DNA from: Volvariella volvacea V23 | Lineage: Eukaryota > Basidiomycota > Agaricomycetes > Agaricales > Pluteaceae | Assembly (NCBI GenBank): GCA_000349905.1 | Contig: KB722760.1 | Location: 270,005-334,004, forward strand | Direction of reading: 5' to 3' | Length of the DNA: 64,000 nucleotides | Shown: one piece after another, positions 10,742 to 24,875 of the stretch | Position numbering within the stretch: position 1 is the first letter of the stretch | Layout: each line of letters starts with the position of its first letter | Made by a program: the position numbers and the translations under genes | The notes under the pieces: model-generated | The model's database searches: none | The model's input: only the letters and a program-made list of their open reading frames with translations | What the model was told of the DNA's origin: nothing

Positions 10742-13700
10742 CGCCTGTATTCGGCGGGAGGGGAGAGGGGGGAAAGGTTTGGAGGTTCTGCCTTTGCTCA
10801 ACCGATTTGACTGCTTTAATACTTTACCACAAGAACGGACGCATGGCAAATTGAATGCGGTATCGTCCTCGATTAGTAGGTAATAACCCCCATGATCGTG
10901 GATGAAATCTTTCTGCTGGTCCGTGTTCCAGAGGATGGCGTTTAGAGTTGGGGTTGGCGAGGCATTCGGGCATGTGGTGATGACCCTTACCATGACTTAG
11001 GGTTTCTGCACTGCCGGCCCAGTTCATTCCCATTACTTGATATGGAATAATTACAGTTAAACTCACCCGTATTGCTCTGCACTGCCTAATAGATCGTAGT
11101 CTCCCATCGAATTTGGAGCACGCACACCCGAAAATCGCTTGCTGGACTTTAGCGATCGTAAGTCGCAGAAGCCAACAACCTACTCATTCTACACATCAGA
11201 TGTCGCACCAGCCAGAAAACTGGACCCGTCGTAAACGGAAATTTTCCTGTGGGAAAAGAAACAACAGCTCTGGTCGAACATTGACGATCACCTAGCTGCT
11301 CGAGGCTGCAAAGCAGCGTAACTAATCAGTCGGTGTTTGTTGCGGGTTGGTGGGCATCAAAGAGTGGCAGGACGCCCATACAAGCCCTGACAGCATCTGA
11401 TCCAGATGCTTGAATCTTAGATCCCCGTATAGTTCGCCGGCGGACGGGACTCGACCGGAGTGGCCGCAAGGCGAGGCTACGATGATGGGTAACCGGAGAT
11501 TGGGAAAGTACAATGAAAGAGGCGATGCGTCTATGCTTGACATGAAGGGGAATTGGTGGAGGGAAATTGATGGGACTACCCAGTTCTGGAACTAATAAGG
11601 GCCTAAGCAACAAGTAGGCACAAGCAGTTCGAAATGAGTCATTCCGGCAGAATCATGATAGAACTGGTGAGGACTTTGAACATCCGCAACCCAATGAACT
11701 ACGTCGTGAGATGGTGTAAGGGTAATATGCGAGGATTATGTGTGAAGTTGCTACCATGCTTGGTCCGAGAGGGAGTGAATAGCCCAGAGAACGCCACTAA
11801 ATGAGAGACTTCGCCGCATTTCCTAAATCATGGAAATAAAAACTCCGATGAAAGCATATGACCATCTCCTGAGTGAACAAGCACCTACCTCGAGGAAACG
11901 GCTAATCGCGAGCAGCTTCTCGGGCGAAAAACTAAGCTTGCACGGTCCTGCGCGAACTTTGTAACTTGTCGGCCATTAGGTAAAGATGGCATGATAACAG
12001 GAACGTGCACTGTGTACATTCGACACGAGATAATTGCACACTCAGTGCGGAGAGGAGGTCGTTGGGTCTGGAAAAGCCTCCAACCCCGCGATCACACGAC
12101 GCATGAGGTGGGGAAATGAAGGCTCTGATCAGTACGCTGACAAATCTAGTCGGCCGCCAACCGCCTGTTGGAAGGGCTTCAATGCAATGGTTGTGGTTAC
12201 AGACTATCGGTCAAGGAAAAGATCAGCCGAGTTCCTTTCTGTGTTTCTGAGCTGGCCGCATGGAGTGGTGACAGCGCTGTGGACCCTGAAAGTGATGTGG
12301 AACTAAGGATGGGCGAACCGATAATTGAATGCTACGAATTCGAGGACACTGAAGCCCGTATTGAACCTGATTGTTGTTTGAATTTTCGTATCTTAAACGG
12401 GATGCAAGCTCACCCTCGGGCGATGGATCGCTAGAAGATTGTGACCGCAGTTATACTGGTCGAGGGTTTGTTAGCTAGCCTGACAATGTACACGGGTGTT
12501 GCCCAGGATTGTCGAAGATTTACAGCAAAACTCGAGTACATATGGCAGAATAGCAGGGTCGGGATTGATCATGTTGAGGCTCGGTGAGCAAAACTTCTGA
12601 CGCGCAGCCATATCGCATGTGGATACCCCAACTAGGGCTGACGCGCTGATGAGCTCGATCAATGAGGCATAACCTGGGGTAATGGAGGATGTCAACTTAC
12701 GCAGATTTTGGCATTAAAGATGACGCTCGGTATACTTCAACGAGTCGCCTTTTCTTTCGTAGGTTCGAGTTTTCGAAGCGGCAAACCCTCCTGCGGACCC
12801 ATCGAGAAGTCCCAATTCGCCGGTTTCATCAAGCCTGTTCAATCCCTGGTTAGGTCGGCGGACCTCGGTTCAACGGCCTGACGACTTCTATGAAATATGG
12901 CCGAAATATGGCAATAATCAAAATAACCCGCAACTCCAGTCTCGACTCTCGTAACTGCACGTTTAATGGAACTGACCACTTACAGAAATCATTCAAGCGG
13001 ATCACCCAAGGCTTAACTTGAATTGAAATTGCTTTCCTTTGGCGTGAAAACCTCTTCAAATGGGAGATTGGGGTCCAAATTGGAGATGCAGGTTTGATCC
13101 TCGGGCAGGCAGCGCAGTACCCTGGCCAATACATTTCGACCCCTGTGTATTCCTCCCGTTGAGCATAGCCATGGGAGTGTTGACCACAAACCACGGGACT
13201 GCGCCCATCCACTGATGCCACAAAACACGCACACGATGCCAGTGTGGCAGCAAGGTTGAAAATGTGAGAGTTGCGATTCAGGGGTAAACTCAAAAATTCC
13301 CACTATATGGGCAACCCTGACCAATTGCGGTTCACGATTCAAAAATAGATCCACTAGGCTTAATTTCTGGAAGGAGGCCAAAACTAGCTGCACATTTGTA
13401 TGCCAAGCGCGTTATTCCCCCCGGGTGGAGCAAAGGCCTGCGGGCACTAAGCGGGGCACCCCATATGACGATACCAATCGCTTTGATCTTGCTGGGCCAG
13501 CCGGAGCTCAGGGCCTACCACAACACAGATTGTAGTGTGTCGAAAGACTTCCCGCCGGCATTCTGTTCCCATTGGAAATCATTTGTCCCCTAAATTCCTT
13601 CAAGCAGGGTCCATGTCGTATAGGAATCTCAGGAAGCTACATTCAAGAGTGGAATGAAGGGAGCACTCTAATCCTGCGGACTATGATTTGGGAGGCTATC

Positions 13701-16333
13701 CGGCCAAATAATGGCGTCATGGTCGGTTTTGGTCGGTTTTCAAGCTTACTTGTGCGTTAATCAAATGGAGACTCTAGGACTGATGAAGTCGTTGGTGGAG
13801 GATCAGATACATCAAAGCGCAGGAGCTTACCCGCGATGGTGCAACACTTTGGCTCTTTCTCCCTTCTAAAGCCCAACTCAATCTCCGAACCCCATGGCAA
13901 AGGGATTAGGGTGCCACTTCGGCCGTAAAAATTCGAGTGCTCTATTGAGAGCTGTTCTCGCATGTTTTGCAATGGACCCTCACGGAAATCCATGCAAGCT
14001 TTAAACCGCAGCCTAGCCATTACCCGCCGTAGCTCTCTTTGTTCCGTGAGCGGATCTAACAAGTCCTGATCAATGTAGAGCCATAAATAGGCTTATTTTA
14101 GAGTGATAGCGCTCTAGAGTATATATGACTTAGAAAAAATCGTCTCAATGACTTCTAGTGGAGAGAAACAAGTGTGATAAACTGGCATGCATCCGATAGT
14201 AGCTCGAAGCACCCACCCAGTTGTAAATTTTACTGCCTCAAGCCACTGCTGATAATGAGACCTTAGACGGCTAGAACCTGATCCCGAAAGTTTGATCCCT
14301 TTGAGAGAATGATTAATACGCTTTCTGGCAGCGATTGATACTCAGGATTTGCTGTACTATGACGTCTCCGACCGTATTCGCGTAGTACTGAACTGGTGTT
14401 ATTAAGATTTCACAAACCGCCACCAGGCTTGCGAGAATAGCCGAGAGTAGCAACAGCTTCCAATCCTCAGGAGACCAGGAGAATCGCCTGAAATTCTGGG
14501 AATGATTGAAGAACCCTCCTCGTCCCCTGACATCTAAACCTGATATGAACATCAGGAGTAGCAGGGTATACGCTGATGACGTCGTCCAAAAGGTCCCTTA
14601 GCTAGGATGATCATTAGCAGGGTCTTCTATCAAAATTTTCATCCATGACGAAGGCGCCTTCTGAACAGCTGCTTTGATTGTCGTCTACGTCATATAATGA
14701 AAATTTCAGGTCCTTTGGCAGAAGTTCTAGCTCTAAAGACCCTCATTTATTCTCATTCTAAGAAAAGATTTTAGCGTTGACATCATCGTCCATGTTCCAG
14801 GCGCCTGACGTACCTAGCCGCACTGTTTGTCATTTACATTGAGTACATCGCTCAGTTAAGAGCCTTCGACATTGGATGACCCCGAGGGGACGAAACAACT
14901 CCGTGTGGACATTTATTTTCTGAACTAGTGGCACTCAATAGGATAGAACAGGATATCACCCCTGATTAAACCCTGTAAGATGACATCGGAGCTTCCTACT
15001 TGACAAGATGAGCTGTAGGTCCCGATTTCCCTAGAGCATTATATGAAGAGATATCGAGCGTTACCATACAGAGATCCAAATTCCTTCGAGTTCACCAAGA
15101 CGAGAACTAAATTACCGGTTAATACCGCAAGACCCCTGCGACTATCATTGCCAATCCTGGAATGAGCAAATCGCATAGTAAATGAAGGGCTCGTGCCTAA
15201 TGTTTGAGCAATACGCCGAGGAAAAAGAGCACAAGAAGGGGCAACTTCCAAATGCCACAACCCAGGTTCATGGTGCGATCTCTTCCATTCATTGAAAATC
15301 AAATTCCTATTTCTGTTGCAAGTGATCTCGGCGACTTGACTTGCCAAGGATAAGCGCATCAGCAAGCTTGAATAACGAGACTTACATATCTTCATAACAT
15401 AGGTGTCGATAAGGACTCTTGGGAGAATGTCAGGATTGCTTGGTAGATCGCGAGAAACTCAGCCGGAAGTTCCGAAACCAAAAGATACCAAATGAATATC
15501 ATCCTAACTTTTCACTTGAACGCCCACCAGTCGATCCGAGAACTTGAAACAATCACCGAGGCAGAGATAAAAATGAACATCCCGCAGATTTGTTGCCAAC
15601 CTAACAGTATGTGAATAGGGGTACTTCACGGAAAACTAAAACCAACCCCGAAACAAAAGGAACCATCGTGGGCATTTCGTCCTCCGCGAAGACGAATGAT
15701 GGTCCATGTTTACTGCAACGAGGCCATACCAAGCTGCGCACTTGCCGTCGGCCGATATATTGAAAATCCTCTTGTTTAACCTAAGAAAGGCCACGCACTT
15801 TCCAACCATACTTGTTTGGGCTTGCGATCATAAAGAATGGAACCAATAGTTCAATAAGCTCCAAGTGATCATGGTAGTGGTAGGTGCGTGTATTTCTGAT
15901 TATCGCATGGTATACTCCAAGAGGATTAATAGACATTCTCTGTGATATCTTTAACAATATTCTGGTAACTCTAACATTGTACACATCCCTCTCAACGCCC
16001 CAGCCTGTCAGCTACTGCTTTCTAGTGTCGTCATCGGGGTCCCCAAAAGCGTTCACTAGTGTCTGGGACCGAAGGGCCTGTCAAGCCCCCAACCCGCGTG
16101 TAATTGGCGTGTTAGCCTCCGCACTCAAGGACCTTAAGGACCCAGTATGTCATCCATTCACGGTACTAGCAACACTCCCCTTTCATCAATATACGGAGTC
16201 CAATAAACCACGCACACAGTGCGTTTAATATACACAGCCTCGTCAAGGAGAACTCCCAAGCTTATTATGAGGCTTAGTTTCTCGAAATGAAATCCCCCTG
16301 ACCTCGCTACTACTGTACGACTTCCATATCAAG

Positions 16334-16355
16334 ACACGCGCATGCGCATGCGTAC
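16334..16355. repeat. Alternating purine-pyrimidine tract 1
   Basis: Twenty-two consecutive bases alternate purine and pyrimidine, built from CG and CA/TG steps around GCGCATGCGCATGCG. Such DNA can adopt the Z form. A second, similar tract lies 36 bp downstream. No gene is adjacent apart from the 3' end of the Vps39-domain gene about 0.6 kb away. Confidence 0.6.
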
Positions 16356-16390
16356 TCATGTCCATGCTCGTAAAAGAGTCTAATTCGCCC

Positions 16391-16409
16391 ACGCATGCGC
16401 ATACGTACA
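16391..16409. repeat. Alternating purine-pyrimidine tract 2
   Basis: Nineteen alternating bases containing CGCATGCGCATACG, sharing the GCATGCGCAT core with tract 1. The pair may be a short diverged direct repeat. Confidence 0.55.
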
Positions 16410-16932
16410 GCCAACGGCGCAGTGAGAATCCACGGCTTGTCAAAAATGTGCGCAAGTACATATATATGGTTGTACGTATTAAAGAAGCAATCGGTGATGC
16501 AACGTAGTAGTGAAGTCAGCAAATGATACGCAATGCAATGTGAAATGGGTCAGTAAATGATCAGTATTCAGTCCCCCATCCAATTCCACTAGGCACGCCC
16601 TTTCCCCGCCCCGTTCCCCAGCTGTTTACCTAACCAAGCAACAATGAAGAATCTCGTTCCTATGGTCAATGCATCCGCTATGGGATGGGTATGATACGAC
16701 CGCGCCAGGCTGGAGGACTGCCGAACCAAATATGTAACCAACTAACCCATACACCCAACCCCCCAATGTCCGCATACTAAGGGGTATCAATCCTAGGTGC
16801 ATCGTCACCACCATTCAACCTTCTTCCAACACTAAGTATCATCTCCCATCCCGTCATCCCATCTACCGCCACTACATCATCACGCCGCATCGTCATCAAA
16901 AGACGTCACCGCCATCACCTCCTACACAACTC

Positions 16933-19900
16933 CTATGACCCTACCAAACCCCTACTCTTCTCGTCCAAACTGAAACCTGATTCAGGAAATATATCCACCG
17001 TTTCCGCTTGCATTTGCACCCCTGTAGCAGCAGTAATCGCTACTTCGTTGCCAACTAGCGCTCCCTTCTCATCAATGACTTCACCACCATCACCTCCTTT
17101 CTCATTGTCGTTGTCGTCGTCATCGTCTGATACAGCTTCTTCGATGATAGCCCCTGCTTCGTGTATAGGATGCCAGGTTTGCTCTTTGACCTGTAAGGAG
17201 TGGGTTAAAACGATAAGATTGAAAGATGAGATTAAGATATCGATTAGCTGCCGTAGATAGACAACAAAGCAAAAACCTACCAAAAGATTCTGTCCCGTAC
17301 TCAAATTCTTTAAAATCAACCCTTCGTGCTTAGAATGCAACAATCTTCTAAAGGATCTTGCCAAAAACGAGGTCATAACCTCCAAGGGCCATTGTGACGG
17401 TACGAGGTCGATTACCTGTGTAGATCACGAGGTGGGAAAGAGTAAAAAGTAAGCGGAGTGAAAGAAAAGTGAAACGAAAGGGAAAGACATGGCAGTGCAT
17501 TATATAGCTTTAATTTTCTGCGTCTCCGATGATCACAATCGAAATGAAAATCGAATTTGGGTGGGAGACGGGAAAGGGAACGAAAGAGAAGAGGATATAA
17601 AAAGGCTCACATCAAGGATATCCAAGTTCACAGCTTGAGCGTTCAACAGGTGCGCAGCGCGTGTTGAGCTAATTTCCCTGTATTCCGGTTTGATGTTTAT
17701 TAAAAAGGATAAAAAGGGATGAGCGTTAAAAGTCAGCGAGGTGAATAGGCATATAACCAGAGCAGAGAAGAGTCGATAATGAATGAATATACAATATGAA
17801 ATAAATGGCGGCGGGTTTAAGACTAGAACGCATATAGACCGAAAAGAAGGGGGTTTCCCCTGGTCCGAATTCGAATAAGGCCAGAGAAAGAGGTGCAAAA
17901 ATAAAAGTTCCAAAAGCCCGAAATGAATTGGAAATGAAATGAAAGATGGAGGATGAGAGATTAAGGATTAAGCCCGCACCATACAAGGCGAGTGGCAGTG
18001 CGGTGGGTAGATGCATGAAATTGAAACCCACGCTAACCAGAGTAGACGAACAGGAATAATAGGGACGAACTAGAAAAAAAGGGAATCCTATGCTGATACC
18101 AATAACAAAAGACGAGATCTTGGGGTTTCCCGAAAGTTCGCCTCGGAAGCGTGGATGAAGAGGGGGAAGAAAAAGTGCACGACAAAAACAAAAAAAGGAA
18201 AGGAAATGCACAAAAGTGTGTACGTACTCATCATTCATATAAACGCCCAATAAAACCTTCACCAACTCCCTCTTCTTCCCTTCATCTACGCCGTTCCCGC
18301 CATTCACATTCACACTACTCGTCCCTGCAAACAAGAACAAGACATCACCCCAATCTTCCAATCCAGCACACCCTTCAGCGACCGCTACAGCCACTTTTCT
18401 GGGTACGACTGCCTCGCCACCGAGTGCACAATAAGCTTCTGCGGAATATGAATCGTTAACTTCGTGTACGAGTGTTTGAAGGGTCGCGTGGTGGTCTTTG
18501 AGCTAAATTGGCATGAAGAAGGTAGGCAAGTAGGTTAGTAAACGTCGGGCAGGGACAAGCTAGATTAAGGAGAAAATACAAAGTGTGATGCGAACTAGGG
18601 CCCGAGATTTCGAGAAAGGCCTTGGTGGGGACTATGGTAAAGGAAAGGAGGGGGGAAAGGAATGGAACATCACCCTACCTTCCCTTCGAGTATAGCCAAT
18701 TCCAACCCCAACAGCATCCTACTTTTCTGCTTCCCTTTCCCCTTGCTACTCTGACTTTGACTCTGAGGCAAAGTCGTCGTTTCTTCCGAACCTGTCGACG
18801 CTGATGCTGTCACTGAAGAACCGACGCCCCGCTCAGCACTCAACAAATGTCCCTTAACTTCCTCTGGGTTGTATAGATTCGATCCTGCGAGGAATAGGAT
18901 GGTTTTGAGTCTGAGGCGCTTTGAGGGCGAATCCGGGGTCGTCGACGCAAAGTATGTTAGATACGATTGTGCTTGAGGCTGGGATTGAGGTTGAGTAGAT
19001 GTTGATGTTGGTATTGATGATGTTGAAGATGAATGCGGTTGAGATTGTGCAGCATATGAATAGGTTGAAGCATAAGACGAAGCTAAATGAGATGTCATTA
19101 TCATGAAGGCATGAGGCTTGGGGTCTAAAAGAACAGAAAAACAGCGTACCTTTGGCCCTCCACAACTTCTCCACTGCTTCATCGGTCTGGATCGTATTTC
19201 CCAGTCTTTCCACACACGATTTCGCAAACCTTGAGTGTAGACCTGCGTTCTTTAGGCGTACAGTGCACGTATCAAGATGAAAAACAACCACCCTCCCAGT
19301 TAGAACGCGCATATAGGTACACTAGAAAAAAACGCGACAACGCACGCTCACGTACCGTACTCCGTTTCTTGACGATCAAATATTCCAGCCATTGCTGCCC
19401 CGCTTCCTCATCCGCTTCACTGATCTCGTCCAGCAATGCAATTTCTTCTTCTTCCCGTGCAGCCTTGTTCGTGTTGGCCCGCCTTCTTCCCTCTCTTTCT
19501 TTGTCGGCCATAAGCAACTATTCACTAGCATTAGTGTGTTGGGGAGAAGAGTATGAAGCAAGCATACTCGTAGCCCGCGATCCAAATCTCGTTTGAGGAT
19601 CCATATACCCCACCGCCTTAGCAGTGCCCGGTCTCCTTCCTTGTCTTTTGTCTTCTCAGATAATACGCTGACCATGTCTGAAAGAGGGTCTTTCACGTCC
19701 TCATCCGTCCATTCTCCATCCACTAGCCTTATAGACGTGCATAAGCAGGCGGATGAGAAATGACTTTGGCATCACGTACTTGGACAGCACCCCCAGTAGC
19801 TTCCCTCTGCTCACCACACCCGTTGTGTCGCCATGTTTTCGATAGAGCAGACATAGAGCACAATATTGTCCTGTTTGGCGAAGTGTTTCCTCTAGTTCCG

Positions 19901-20958
19901 AGACCACTATCCGTGATTGAGGGGACGCAAGTAAGTCATACAGTGGTGACGTCTTTTCAGAAAGCGCATATAACTTGGCTAGGACGGTGTCAACCACCTA
20001 AACTCGCTTGTGAGCCCGCGATGCACGCGTATGTGCCAGGTTGACTTACCACATGTATTGAAGGTACTCCATTTGCATCCCTCTCCTCCAGACGCACATC
20101 CTTCGCCTTGCCCTTCCCACCCAGCCCCAAATCATTCTGCACGCCAATGCGATTCCTCCATCTTCTCAGAAAGACCTCCAACATCTCTCTTGCCGTCACA
20201 CCCAATATCTTTCTCAATTCCGCGGTAGGTGGGGCGGACTGAGTGTTTGGCGAGAGATGCGGAGAGTAGTTCCTGACTATGTTCATAGAGACTAGTTAAA
20301 ATCAATTGGGTTTTAATACAGACGAGGTTCCGGGTAAGAGGTTGATATTACCATAAGCGGTGAGGACGATGGAGAACGAGGGGGGATAGTGGAACATTGG
20401 AACCGTAGAAAGAGTACTACATGATAAGGGAAGTGGGAATCAACAAAGGCCCAATACTCACTGATATCATCCACCGAGTCCTCTTGTGGCATATGTTCCG
20501 CGACACCAGAGAACACGTCCAGTGTTTCCGTCGAAGTAAAAAGATTTCCGCGTAGATCCGGGAAGTAACTGACGAGCAGCCTTGGATCGAGGTCGCCGTT
20601 GAAAAAGCATTTTCCTGCGTCTTCGAAGAGCGTTTCCGTTAAATATTCAAAACCGAGTCGTTGATAGACATAACGGAGTTCGTCTGTCTAGGTTTGTGTC
20701 GAACCAGTGAGATTGAGAGCGAGAGTCATGAGAATGGGGATGGAGTGGAACGGAGAAAATGCTCACCTCGTCCTCGTTCACCACGGGGTTTGCTTGCAAC
20801 TTTTTACGCTGCTGTTCAGCTAGACTTAGTGCATCTTCTAACTTGTGAGCGTCGAGAAGCGCTTCAATTTGAGAGATAAGTGTCGAGGGTACGAGAGATT
20901 GGATGTAATTGGGACCAAGAACGAGGACTCCGGAACGAGGAAATGTTGAGTGCAGCAT
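16933..20958 (-). CDS. Vps39-domain vacuolar sorting protein (TRAP1/Vps3-like), 5' end unresolved
   Basis: Twelve exons can be joined in frame: 20958-20767, 20687-20462, 20291-20050, 19997-19780, 19727-19568, 19517-19356, 19249-19150, 19082-18679, 18502-18228, 17677-17611, 17415-17281 and 17190-16933, at least 812 residues. Family signatures: LVPSTLISQIEALLDAHKLEDAL; ELRYVYQRLGF and DAGKCFFNGDLDPRLLVSYFPDL (Vps39 domain 1); YCALCLLYRKHGD; AHLLNAQAVNLDILD; and QWPLEVMTSFLARSFRRLLH with LKNLSTGQNLLV (Vps39 domain 2). Such proteins are subunits of the CORVET/HOPS tethering complexes on endosomes and the vacuole, binding Rab GTPases. Homologues begin with a CNH domain of several hundred residues. 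I cannot find it upstream: the frame before 20958 runs only to a stop at about 21043, so the 5' part is lost, displaced or unrecognised. The intron between exons 9 and 10 is 550 nt, much longer than the rest. A Q/S/T-rich insert sits in exon 8. Confidence 0.75.
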
Positions 20959-21042
20959 CGACGGATCACTGTTTACGACGATGCCGAGGAATAATGAAGG
21001 TGGATTGGGGCCCGATTTGAGGGAGTAACGTCGAGGGGATGG

Positions 21043-24000
21043 TTACGAGGATGAGGTGTCGGAACAAAACATTTGGCTCCCGCAATTGATAGCGCAACAC
21101 ATCTTGCACCCGTCACTATCGTTGTCACCGTCATCGCTGTGGGCCTCGTTGCTCCTGGGCACCAATTCATGGCCGTATCACTATCGGCCTTTCGGCCTTC
21201 GTAATACCATCGGGACTGGCCCAGGCAAAGTCCTGGACTGCACCCAAGACACTCGCTTGGACGCTGCTCTCATCAGCATTCAGTCGTCACCGCCACACTC
21301 GCCGGACTCCCTTATCCTTAGAAACCAGAAAACCCACGAGGAACACATTCCACACTCCGCGAACAGCTCAGGCACAAAGGTCCACACCATGGAGGAAACT
21401 TGATAAGGATAAAACACAGCTAATCTACCATTGGCCCAATGCTCATCGTCAAACACCATAGGCCAGCCCCAACGATTCGCCCACGTCTTCGGGTGCAGTC
21501 TTTTGTCTTCTCTGGTACTCACGGTGGTATCTCCCCTTCCCTCCACTGCCACTGGGCTACCCAATCACCATCGATTTACCTCCCGAATTGTACTACACTG
21601 ATCCAGCAAAACGTGTAAAATTGACACTGTTCCTCATCTACAGCCACCTATCGATATCTGGGGCCTTGGTTATATCTTACAGGGTACGCTCCTGCGCCGC
21701 AGGAGGGAGTCCCCATGAGCTCCAACCCCCAAGCCCAACATACCACGATCGCGACGGACATCCGCGCATTCCGGCTCCTCATTCCTCTCTTCGAGCAACC
21801 CTCTGAATATCCACCGAACCTATGTATCATCGTAAAGTAATGAATATTGCTTGGAGAAGGGCGGGGAGATTTTGAACCCTCGAGACTTGTTCATCCCTCA
21901 CCCTCGTTAGCATGCTCTTACCCTACCTGTGCCGGGTCAATGTGCGATGGCCTATTTTGTTTCTCTCGAGTTGGTAACTCGATTCATCTCAGCGACATTA
22001 TTTCGGAATTTCCGCCCCATTTTTTCTCTTCTCTTTCTGGCTATATTTGATGAGGGGAGTTTCGAGCCAAGATAAACCAGTTAATTTCCTGGGTCTCGAA
22101 TTCGTACCTTGACGCTTTGTCCCATGATCCATCCCACCAATAGTCTTACCTCAACCGCCTGTATAGCAGGCGGCTATGCAGATAATAGCGTGCTCATACC
22201 TGACCTCAATTTGTTAACAAGAGTTCAATGATCTACAGGCGCTAGTCCATACTCAGAGGATCTGCGCACATCAAAAAAGGCAACTACCTCATTCTCGTGC
22301 AAAGACCTCTTTCCTAACTATTCCATTTCTATCATCCGTTCTCCATTCCTGTTGCATCTCACCAACCCGGACCTCATCCTCAGGGCAACTGCTGGTGGAA
22401 CTCAACGCCACAAAAGTACCCACCACCAATCTGTTGATCGCCGTGTTGGTGTGCGTGTGCAACATTCGTACGCCGCCCCCTACAACAAAATGCCTAGAGT
22501 GACCTCAAGAATTTTTAGTCCTCAGTTGATCCCGATGAAACAATTGCGACATAGTCTGATCATGAATTCGCAGATTTCCATGTTCCGTACGACTATGTGT
22601 GAGCCACTTCTTCCCGCGAATATTCCACCATGTGGCACGGCGCTGACACGAATAAGCCACTGAGATCACGATGGTGTACAGTAGGCTTAACTCAGGCCCA
22701 TTAGAGGTTCATATGTCGTATGATCATTTTTATTGTATGAACCAGGTCGTTCGTCTGGTATGCCGTAGTTTGAATCAGACAAGCTTACGCCGACTTGAAC
22801 ATATTGGGACTTGGCACTCGACTGGGTGGTATACGTATTACGAGCATAGCGCGTAGTATGTTCCGGGGTCTTTGCTCAGGAAGGTGTTTATCACCAGAGT
22901 TGTGTCATCCCAGTGGAGCGGGGACCACTCGTCGCGCACGCTTAGCGGATTCAAAGCTGTAGCACGTAGGCCCCATTTCATTTCCCTAAAACGAGCTGCT
23001 TAGTTCTCCGATAGCTGAACACCAATACCGAACCCACATAACTAAACTATTCTAGTACATTACCCTTCTTCTGTTCGAACAGAACCTCCGTTGAACGCTC
23101 AATTAAGTATGCTTTTCGCGAGTTCAGGCGTAGTGGTAGTAATAAGCGCTTCTCTGATATGTCGAGGAACTCTGTTCTGATCGGCGTAAAACAATTGATA
23201 ACGTGGAGGCTCGCCAAGGCATGCCTCTCTCATGCGGCGCTTCTCATGAAGATACACGACCCCTGAAGGAGCACAAACTCAATGCTCAGAACTAGCTCAC
23301 TGAACTACCTGAACTTGAAGAAGTTTCTCATGTGGATTTGATGCGCCAACGCCCAAAGGCGCCGTCAATACATCGCGTATTGCCCCCACTTCAAGCGAGG
23401 TATTCCTTCTCGCAGCCATCGCTTCTAAGGTTCCACAAAGGACATAACGATAAGACCAGGACCTTCCTACTGATCCGTTGGACCCCCGATCCACTTCGTG
23501 TTGACGGAAGCTCGTATTGACTAACGTCACTGTGGGTGTTAATGACACGACGGGCACTCCGCCAAAATAATCAAATCGACCCTTAAGCTACTGATGGACG
23601 TAGCTATAGCTCTCGCTACTGAATCCCTATACCTAGACCACAATGTCTCCGTCTACCCTTCATGTGCCTCTTAATTACTTACGTGGAATGGTCGAGACTA
23701 TCATGAACGACGGTTCAATTCGGGGAGACCCCGTCCTTCTGTAGCTCTGCTTATCGTAAGGTGGTGGCTCGAGATAAAGTTTTGGCGTATTCAGGCGAAG
23801 ATCTCGGAATTGGAGGTGAGTGCGGGGCCATTTTACGTGTAGATAGGACTGGGGGACATTGTACATGTATAGTCACAGCAGCGCCAGTGGCTCGCTTGAG
23901 GAACCCGCCTTCGTTCCTATTATAATTGCGTTTACGCCCCCGGGTCGCGAGTTAAACTCCGTGGAACACAACTCAAGGATATCAGTATGGCGACTCATGG

Positions 24001-24875
24001 GCAAGTGTTAGACTAACAATGGCACCTGAGATTGAAATACAATTCCTCAGTTAATGTTAACACGATGCATGGGTTCGTTAAACCCAGACCTTCGGGTTGA
24101 CCTTGAAGCCCGATACCCCCGACCATGAAGTGGGTCATCAGCCTGATTTCGTATTGCATCGGTAGCGTGCGCTAAGCACCATGGTCAATCGGGAAGGGTG
24201 AAGTGCCTAATAAGTTCATTCGAGCCTGGAGGACCTCCTAGGCCTCAAACTTTATAACCGTGCTTCCTTCTAATTATAGGCTTTACAATATGACCGTCGG
24301 GAGTTGATATGAAAATCCTAAGAGCTACCTCACCTCTGGCAACTCCAATTCAGGTTCTTTACACAGTCCTGGGTCGTTTTACCTGTGATAGTCGAACCCA
24401 AAGTAATGTATACGAGATTGTATCGCGCAATGGCCAGGCTCCTTTATTCAATGCGCCACGCATTCATCAGAGGACCATACGAACCGAAATCTAGGAAACT
24501 GAAACGAACCGCAATACAATGATCGCAAACACCTTTTAGAATGAAGCCCTTTTGAGTTGGTACAAGCCAAAGGAACTTGCCAGTAAATAGGAGCCCCAGT
24601 GAGGCGAAGAGGCGTCTCCTAAGTTCGGCAACTTCCACGATCCTCCATTTCCAAATCAGGTTACTGGCAGTGTCTGCCACCGTGACGTCCGCGTTATCCA
24701 CCTTTCACCGTACAATTGGTGCATCCCTTGCTCCCTTTTCAACTCACCCTATATCATACCGGCCAGCAAGGACGCTTGAGAGCCATCAAAGACTGTTTCT
24801 CGCGGTATTCCGATCTTCACCCACCCGAAAATCGACAACAAAGGAGTTACAGGAACAACAGGGACAGAACTGCTA
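21043..24875. other. Gene-poor region of about 3.8 kb
   Basis: Expected to hold the N-terminal CNH exons of the Vps39-domain gene, but I see none. The minus frame 21280-21564 (NRWGWPMVFDDEHWANGRLAVFYPYQ and on) is the most protein-like piece and is not CNH-like to my eye. From 21.6 to 24.8 kb only short chance frames occur. The right end is the promoter side of the TBC gene. Confidence 0.4.

Larger units (their letters stand above)
10994..16932. other. Gene-poor region of about 6 kb
   Basis: No recognised gene. A few minus-strand frames look vaguely protein-like but match no family I know: 13757-14062 (101 codons, charged, helical) and 14313-14552 (79 codons with a hydrophobic stretch WKLLLLSAILASLVAVC). 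They could be exons of a lost or lineage-specific gene. A perfect 10-bp tandem duplication sits at 13721-13740. Two alternating purine-pyrimidine tracts lie near 16.35 kb and are listed separately. Confidence 0.4.

Noticed and set aside
17533..18394. Minus-strand 222- and 126-codon frames with hydrophobic segments
   Set aside because: The longer one is an exon of the Vps39-domain gene reading through its 550-nt intron. The shorter one lies largely in that intron, has no family motif and is not needed to keep the frame.
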